36,987 nt of DNA from an uncultured Gemmiger sp. GTDB lineage: Bacteria > Bacillota > Clostridia > Oscillospirales > Ruminococcaceae. How positions within the stretch are numbered: position 1 is the stretch's first letter; every line of letters starts with the position of its first letter. The notes beneath the pieces are model-generated. The model was not told where the DNA came from and made no database searches. It worked only from the letters and a program-made list of their open reading frames with translations. Shown here in pieces: positions 33,084 through 36,987 of this stretch. A program made the translations under genes and the position numbers. The DNA is taken from contig CALXHO010000019.1 of assembly GCA_944388125.1 (NCBI GenBank), positions 1 through 36,987 on the forward strand. Reading direction: 5' to 3'.

Positions 33084-34181
33084 ATGAAGCCGTCCTCATC
33101 CCGTACCATGCAGCCCGCGCTGGATGTCCTGCGTATTCTGGCCGCCCTGATGGTACTGACCGTACACACCGGCCTGCTCACCGGTCTGCAATCTCAGACC
33201 GCTTTCGGGGCCAACGGTGTGACGCTGTTCTTTATCCTGAGCGGCTACCTGACGCAGATTTCCCTGGAACGGACCTCCAGGATCTCCGACTATTACCGGC
33301 GGCGCGCCCTGCGCATTCTGCCGCTGTACTGGCTGACCCTGGCGATCCGATACCTCTACGACCTGATTGCTGTCCTTGCTGCAGGGATCCCCGCAGCGGA
33401 GATTTTCTCCCTGCAGGGCACCTGCGGGCCAGGGTGGCTGCGGTACGTCTTTTTCCTGCAGATGTGGATCCCCAGCGACAACTGGATGCTCTGGAACAAC
33501 CGCAACGTTCTGTGGACCATGAGCGCCTTCGCCTTTTTCTATCTGGCGGTGCCGTGGCTGCACCGTCTTGTCGTCCGGTTCCGCAGCCGGTTTGCCGCCA
33601 GCTTTGTGCTGCTGTTGCTGTGCATCGGCGGCAAGGGAATGCTGGGCAGAGGGATCGAAGTTTCTCTTTCCGCTCTGCCCCAGGGCAGCGTGGATCAGAT
33701 TTCCGAGTTCAGCGCCAAGATGCCGCTGATGGTGCTGTATGCCTTTTTGTTCGGCACAACCCTGTACTGGGCGGTGCGGGAGGGCCACCAGCTTTTCTAC
33801 GGCGGTTTCTGCCTGCTGCTGCCTGCCCTGTTCGGCTTTGAGCGCATGGCATACGAGGGGGCATTCACCGCGCTCCTGCTGCTGGCTGTACAGTCGCCCG
33901 GCGGAGAGCGGCTGTCGCCCCGGGCGGCCGGGGCGCTGCACTTTCTCAGTGCGGGAAGCTTCTTCCTCTATCTTGCCCATCCCATGCTGCTGGGACTGCT
34001 GCCCACCCTTTCCGACGCTCCGGGCTGGATGCGCTGGGGGATGCAGCTGGCGGTGACGGTCGGCTGCTGTGCCGTCTGCTACCTTCTCTACGGGCTGGTT
34101 GTCCGGCGGTATGAGCAGGCCATCGCCCGGCGGTTTTCCCCTTCAGCCCGGCGGTTTTCCCCTTCAAAAGAGCGTCAGTGA
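33084..34181 (+). CDS. Membrane acyltransferase, acyltransferase-3 (OafA/YrhL-like) family
   Basis: Integral membrane O-acyltransferase that probably modifies a cell-surface sugar, wall polymer or lipid. The protein is 365 aa with about ten membrane segments. The family's first helix is ALDVLRILAALMVLTVHTG, with the conserved His at residue 28. VTLFFILSGYL and SDYYRRRALRILPLYW (the RxxR-type motif) follow. GGGGGAA precedes the ATG at 33084. It is placed divergently between mfd and pth, which are adjacent in many Firmicutes, so it looks like a later insertion. The last 21 codons contain a perfect duplicated 21-bp unit, and the stop overlaps the end of pth by 7 bp. The acceptor is unknown. Confidence 0.9.
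   Translation: MKPSSSRTMQPALDVLRILAALMVLTVHTGLLTGLQSQTAFGANGVTLFFILSGYLTQISLERTSRISDYYRRRALRILPLYWLTLAIRYLYDLIAVLAAGIPAAEIFSLQGTCGPGWLRYVFFLQMWIPSDNWMLWNNRNVLWTMSAFAFFYLAVPWLHRLVVRFRSRFAASFVLLLLCIGGKGMLGRGIEVSLSALPQGSVDQISEFSAKMPLMVLYAFLFGTTLYWAVREGHQLFYGGFCLLLPALFGFERMAYEGAFTALLLLAVQSPGGERLSPRAAGALHFLSAGSFFLYLAHPMLLGLLPTLSDAPGWMRWGMQLAVTVGCCAVCYLLYGLVVRRYEQAIARRFSPSARRFSPSKERQ
34125..34166 (+). repeat. Two perfect tandem 21-bp copies at the 3' end of the acyltransferase gene
   Basis: Units 34125-34145 and 34146-34166 are identical and each encodes ARRFSPS, giving a doubled basic C-terminal tail. The repeat keeps the frame. It probably arose by slippage or a local duplication. Confidence 0.95.
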
Positions 34182-34768
34182 TTGTATTTGTTCTGGGCCT
34201 CGGCCAGCTTGCCGTCCATGAGCAGACGGCAGGCATCCTCGATGTCGGGCAGGCGGTCGGCGATGGCCTTGGCGTCCTCCGCCGGGAACTTGCCCAGCAC
34301 CCAGGCGGCCAGGTCGTACTGGGGGTTGGGCTTCTCCCCCACCCCGATGCGCACCCGATAGAAGCCGTCGGTGCCCAGGGAGGCGATGATGCTCTTGAGG
34401 CCGTTGTGCCCGCCTGCCGAGCCGGAAGGCCGGATGCGGACGTGGCCCGGCTTCTGGGCGATGTCGTCGCACAGGACGATGACGTGGTCGGGCTTGATCT
34501 TGTAAAAGTTGGCGGCCGGGGCAATGCTCTGGCCCGAAAGGTTCATATAGGTCAGGGGCTTGAGCAGGACCACCTTGTGGTCCCCCACCTCGGCAATGCC
34601 GTAAAGGCCCTGCCACTTGGCCTTGGTGACGCTGGCGTTCCAGCGGCGGGCCAGCTCATCCAGGGCAACGAAGCCGGTGTTGTGGCGGGTGCCGTCGTAT
34701 TTGGGTTCGGGGTTGCCCAGGCCGGCGATCAGCCAGTCAGCCCCCGATGTGCTGCTGAAAAAAGACAT
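34175..34768 (-). CDS. pth: Peptidyl-tRNA hydrolase
   Basis: Releases tRNA from prematurely dropped peptidyl-tRNA, an essential cytoplasmic step of tRNA recycling. The protein is 197 aa, the usual length. Signatures are WLIAGLGNPEPKYDGTRHN with catalytic His29, KPLTYMNLSGQS, VLCDDI, and GSAGGHNGLKSI with FYRVRIGVG. AAGGAG lies about 13 nt before the ATG, a slightly long spacing. It is the third gene of glmU domain-yccF-pth (40-bp gap to yccF). Its stop codon overlaps that of the convergent acyltransferase gene and no terminator is visible between them. Confidence 0.97.
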   Translation of the reverse strand: MSFFSSTSGADWLIAGLGNPEPKYDGTRHNTGFVALDELARRWNASVTKAKWQGLYGIAEVGDHKVVLLKPLTYMNLSGQSIAPAANFYKIKPDHVIVLCDDIAQKPGHVRIRPSGSAGGHNGLKSIIASLGTDGFYRVRIGVGEKPNPQYDLAAWVLGKFPAEDAKAIADRLPDIEDACRLLMDGKLAEAQNKYNH

Positions 34769-34808
34769 AGAATTACGGGTTTCTCCTTTTAACGAATTCA
34801 GAGCGCGC

Positions 34809-35180
34809 TCAAAATGCCGCTGTGATCCGGCTTCCGAAAGGCATGAGCGCCAGACGGGCGAGCTTGAAAAATTGCAGCCCGAAGGGAATGCCGATGATGG
34901 TGATGCAGAGCACGCAGCCCCACAAAGCGTGGGCCAGAGCCATGGGCAGCCCGGTAATAATCAGCCAGATGATGTTGAGCAGCAGCGAAGGCGCACCGCC
35001 GCCGTAGACGACCTCCTTGCCGAAGGGAAAGAGGCTGAGGGAGGCAAACTTGAAGCACTGCATCCCGACCGGGATGCCCACGATGGTGACACACCACAAA
35101 ATCCCGGCGCAGAACCATCCCAGGGCGCTGGCCAGTCCTCCCAGCAGGCACCACAAAATGTTGCCAAGCAGATTCATCAT
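34809..35180 (-). CDS. YccF domain membrane protein
   Basis: Small membrane protein, 123 aa, made of two copies of the YccF repeat. The first copy has NILWCLLGGLASALGWFCAG and TIVGIPVGMQCFKFASLSLF; the second has NIIWLIITGLPMALAHALWG and TIIGIPFGLQFFKLARLALM. Each copy ends with PFG. The family has no established biochemical role. GGAAGG precedes two adjacent ATG codons (35180 and 35177), and the first is used here. It lies between the glmU-domain gene and pth with about 40-bp gaps, so it is probably cotranscribed. Confidence 0.9.
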   Translation of the reverse strand: MMNLLGNILWCLLGGLASALGWFCAGILWCVTIVGIPVGMQCFKFASLSLFPFGKEVVYGGGAPSLLLNIIWLIITGLPMALAHALWGCVLCITIIGIPFGLQFFKLARLALMPFGSRITAAF

Positions 35181-35221
35181 TTTTCCTTCCTGTCTGGATG
35201 TATGTCCGGCCGGGCAGCGGG

Positions 35222-35959
35222 TCAGCCCTTCTTTTCAGCCTCCAGCTTCTGCTTTTTGGCAATGTACTTCTGAAGCTTCTTCTCGCCCCATCCCTCGATG
35301 GCGGCCTGCTTGCCCCGCTCGATGCCCAGCGCACCGGCGGGCACATCCCGGCCGATGGTGGAGCCCGCGGCGGTGTAGGCATGGTCGCCCACCTTGACCG
35401 GCGCCACCAGGTTGGTGTTGCAGCCGATGAAGGCATAGTCCCCGATGGTGGTGCGGAACTTGCCCTCGCCGTCATAGTTGCAGGTGACGGTGCCGCAGCC
35501 GAAGTTGCAGTACTTGCCCACATCGGCATCCCCGATGTAGGTCAGGTGGCTGACGGTATTGCCCTCGGCAAAATTGACGTTCTTGGTCTCCACGTAGGCC
35601 CCCAGATGGACGCCCTCCTGGGTGACGGTGCCCGGGCGCACATGGGTGAAGGGCCCGATGCGGTTGTTTTTGCCCAGGCAGCTGTCATAGCACTGGCTGG
35701 CGTTGACGGTGGAGCCCTCCCCTACCGTGGTGTTTTCCAGCAGGGTGTTGGGGCCGATGACACAGCCTGCTTCCACCTTCGTCTTGCCCCGCAGGATGCA
35801 GCCGGGCAGGATCACTGCACCGGGCGCGATCTCCACCTCGGGGTCAATATAGACATCACGGCTGACGAACTCGACGCCGTTGTCCAGATGTTTTTCAAAC
35901 GTTTCGGCATATTGGCGCTGTGCAGCTTCAAAGCGCTGGCGTGCAGTCATGTTTTCCAT
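35222..35959 (-). CDS. GlmU-type acetyltransferase domain protein (left-handed beta helix) lacking the uridyltransferase half
   Basis: Predicted glucosamine-1-phosphate N-acetyltransferase or related acyltransferase, 245 aa. It matches only the C-terminal half of GlmU: EIAPGAVILPGCILRG, RIGPFTHVRPGT, HLGAYVETKN, then VSHLTYIGDADVGKYCNFG with catalytic His138, CGTVTCNYDGEGKF, IGCNTNLVAPVKVG and AAGSTIGRDVPAGALGI. The hexapeptide repeats form the left-handed beta helix. The first 30 residues correspond to the GlmU linker, so the pyrophosphorylase half is cleanly absent, not broken. The start at 35959 has GGGAGG 12 nt upstream; MTARQRF nine bases in is possible. Acetyl transfer in UDP-GlcNAc synthesis is the best guess, with the other half encoded elsewhere. 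Confidence 0.88.
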   Translation of the reverse strand: MENMTARQRFEAAQRQYAETFEKHLDNGVEFVSRDVYIDPEVEIAPGAVILPGCILRGKTKVEAGCVIGPNTLLENTTVGEGSTVNASQCYDSCLGKNNRIGPFTHVRPGTVTQEGVHLGAYVETKNVNFAEGNTVSHLTYIGDADVGKYCNFGCGTVTCNYDGEGKFRTTIGDYAFIGCNTNLVAPVKVGDHAYTAAGSTIGRDVPAGALGIERGKQAAIEGWGEKKLQKYIAKKQKLEAEKKG

Positions 35960-36029
35960 ACCTTATAATAGCCTCCCTGCCCGTGCGGGCATTTTCGTGC
36001 TGCCCGGCGGGCAGCGGTGTACCGTGCGT

Positions 36030-36038
36030 ATTATATCA
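36030..36038 (-). promoter_or_regulatory. Extended -10 promoter of glmU domain-yccF-pth
   Basis: On the minus strand TGA-TATAAT (hexamer 36030-36035) with only a weak TTTTGT 17 bp upstream. The leader is about 65 nt. Confidence 0.55.
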
Positions 36039-36221
36039 GATTTCCATGGCAAACAAAAGCAGGGCGTGCCGCTTTTTGCGGCGCACCTGCCGTCCAAAAT
36101 GATATGAATCCGAAATTTAAGCCATTATAATTCTAGCATTTTTTATACAAATTGCAACCCTCTCGCTGTAAAAAATCGGCATTTTTTGGTCAAATCATTG
36201 CTCGTTTTTTTAACAATATGC

Positions 36222-36250
36222 TGGAAATTCCTGCAAGAGTCTGTTATAAT
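36222..36250 (+). promoter_or_regulatory. Promoter of ppdK
   Basis: A perfect TATAAT (36245-36250) with TGT before it (extended -10) and TGGAAA (36222-36227) 17 bp upstream. The leader is about 73 nt. Confidence 0.75.
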
Positions 36251-36281
36251 GGATTCTGCCGAACATGAAACATGCGACGCG

Positions 36282-36298
36282 GGTGTGCACGGCACACC
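36282..36298 (+). other. Leader hairpin of ppdK
   Basis: A perfect 7-bp stem GGTGTGC / GCACACC with a 3-nt loop in the 5' leader, 22 bp before the ribosome binding site. It may stabilise the mRNA of what is usually a highly expressed gene. Confidence 0.45.
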
Positions 36299-36329
36299 GG
36301 GAAGAAACCGTATTTGTATGGAGGTAACT

Positions 36330-36987
36330 ATGAGCAAAAAGTACCTGTACCTGTTCAAGGAAGGTCATGACGCCTTTGGCGGCGATCAGACCAGCATGAA
36401 GAACATCCTTGGCGGCAAGGGTGCCGGCCTGGCCGAAATGACCCATGCCGGCATGCCGGTGCCCCAGGGCTTCACCATCACCACTGAGGCCTGCACCCAG
36501 TACTACGCAGACGGCCGTGAGATCAACGAAGAGATCAAGGCCGACATCTTCAAGTACATGGGCATTCTGGAGGAGCAGACCGGCAAGAAGTTCGGTGATA
36601 TCGACAACCCCCTGCTCGTCTCCGTCCGTTCCGGTGCGCGTCAGTCGATGCCCGGCATGATGGACACCATCCTCAACCTCGGCCTGAACGATCAGGCTGT
36701 TGAGGGCCTGGCCAAGAAGACCAGCAACCCCCGCTTTGCTTACGACTGCTACCGCCGCTTCATCCAGATGTACTCCGACGTCGTCATGGAGCTGGGCAAG
36801 AGCTTCTTCGAAGAGCGCATCGACGCCATGAAGGAGCGCAAGGGCGTCAAGCAGGACATCGAGCTGGATGCCGATGACCTGAAGGAGCTCGTCGCTGAGT
36901 TCAAGGCTATCTACCTGGAGAAGCAGGGCAGCGAGTTCCCGCAGGATCCCAAAGAGCAGCTGATCGGCGCCGTCAAGGCCGTCTTCC
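36330..36987 (+). CDS. ppdK: Pyruvate, phosphate dikinase, N-terminal part, cut by window edge
   Basis: Interconverts pyruvate, ATP and phosphate with PEP, AMP and pyrophosphate; in anaerobic Clostridia it often serves glycolysis. About 219 codons are present. The start is MSKKYLYLFKEGHDAFG, followed by NILGGKGAGLAEMTHAGMPV with PQGFTITTEACTQYY, and SVRSGARQSMPGMMDTILNL, all hallmarks of the ATP-grasp domain of PPDK. GGAGG lies just before the ATG. The codon choice favours C-ending codons, in line with strong expression. The phosphohistidine and PEP domains lie beyond the right edge. Confidence 0.97.
   Translation, partial: MSKKYLYLFKEGHDAFGGDQTSMKNILGGKGAGLAEMTHAGMPVPQGFTITTEACTQYYADGREINEEIKADIFKYMGILEEQTGKKFGDIDNPLLVSVRSGARQSMPGMMDTILNLGLNDQAVEGLAKKTSNPRFAYDCYRRFIQMYSDVVMELGKSFFEERIDAMKERKGVKQDIELDADDLKELVAEFKAIYLEKQGSEFPQDPKEQLIGAVKAVF

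Larger units (their letters stand above)
35960..36329. other. Divergent intergenic region between the GlmU-domain gene and ppdK
   Basis: About 370 bp, clearly more A+T-rich than the rest, with no convincing open frame or known RNA. It holds a minus-strand TGA-TATAAT (36030-36035) for the GlmU-domain operon, and a second TATAAT-like site usable on both strands near 36124-36131. An imperfect GC-rich hairpin around 36065-36091, T-runs at 36137-36144 and 36204-36211, and the ppdK promoter also lie here. The amount of signal suggests more regulation than at other genes of the window. Confidence 0.5.

Noticed and set aside
1-36987. tRNA, rRNA, insertion sequences, phage genes, toxin-antitoxin or defence systems
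   Set aside because: None was recognised on either strand. Nearly all the length is covered by housekeeping or envelope genes with ordinary intergenic regions.

Overview
This window looks like a piece of the chromosome of a GC-rich member of the Clostridia, most likely near Gemmiger, Subdoligranulum or Faecalibacterium (family inferred from gene content and style, not proven). The reasons are strong AGGAGG-type ribosome binding sites, sigma-A promoters of the TTGAMA-N16/17-TATAAT type, a CIRCE-controlled hrcA-grpE-dnaK operon, spoVT, an ECF thiamine transporter component (thiT), a PrsA-like lipoprotein beside mfd, and PPDK. No IS element, prophage, CRISPR array, tRNA or rRNA was seen.

Layout. 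1-3016: heat-shock operon hrcA-grpE-dnaK (minus; dnaK runs off the left edge) with CIRCE and promoter. 3240-3873: spoVT (minus) with a sigma-G-like promoter, back to back with a NUDIX hydrolase (3964-4443, plus). 4536-7155: an unknown polytopic membrane protein and a FtsW/RodA/SpoVE-type SEDS protein (minus). 7306-14689: a four-gene minus operon, cysteine desulfurase-thiI-cinA-(1204-aa fusion), closed by a strong terminator. 14919-15932: aldo/keto reductase with a C-terminal ferredoxin domain. 16234-19166: proline operon proC-proB-proA (plus). 19263-22588: a surface GH25 lysozyme and a DUF3810-like putative metallopeptidase (minus). 22767-24473: compact GlgB (plus). 24548-25377: TPP riboswitch, intrinsic terminator and thiT (plus). 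25537-26088: small polytopic membrane protein. 26172-29370: a surface protein with an orphan 5'-nucleotidase C-terminal domain and a PrsA-like lipoprotein (minus). 29502-32966: mfd (minus). 33084-34181: acyltransferase 3 (plus). 34175-35959: glmU acetyltransferase domain-yccF-pth (minus). 36330 onward: ppdK (plus; runs off the right edge).

The most unusual object is the 1204-aa protein at 7306-10920. Its cytoplasmic N-terminus aligns with the middle and C-terminal (amidase) domains of CinA, but the catalytic serine is lost. A single membrane segment and what looks like a class B sortase fold lacking all three catalytic residues follow. It ends in an extracellular SpoIID/LytB domain that keeps the catalytic glutamate. 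Its apparent parent, an intact cinA, lies immediately upstream in the same operon. This is a plausible membrane-spanning sensor or scaffold that controls a peptidoglycan lytic enzyme.

Functional themes. Cell-envelope genes dominate: SEDS glycosyltransferase, SpoIID fusion, GH25 lysozyme, putative metallopeptidase, GlmU domain, acyltransferase, PrsA-like lipoprotein. Three long surface proteins share Thr-Pro repeat linkers. Thiamine and sulfur supply (desulfurase, ThiI, TPP-riboswitch-controlled ThiT) and proline synthesis form metabolic islands. The ancestral Firmicutes block glmU-pth-mfd-(prsA)-spoVT is recognisable but broken: the acyltransferase sits between pth and mfd, and spoVT lies about 26 kb away.
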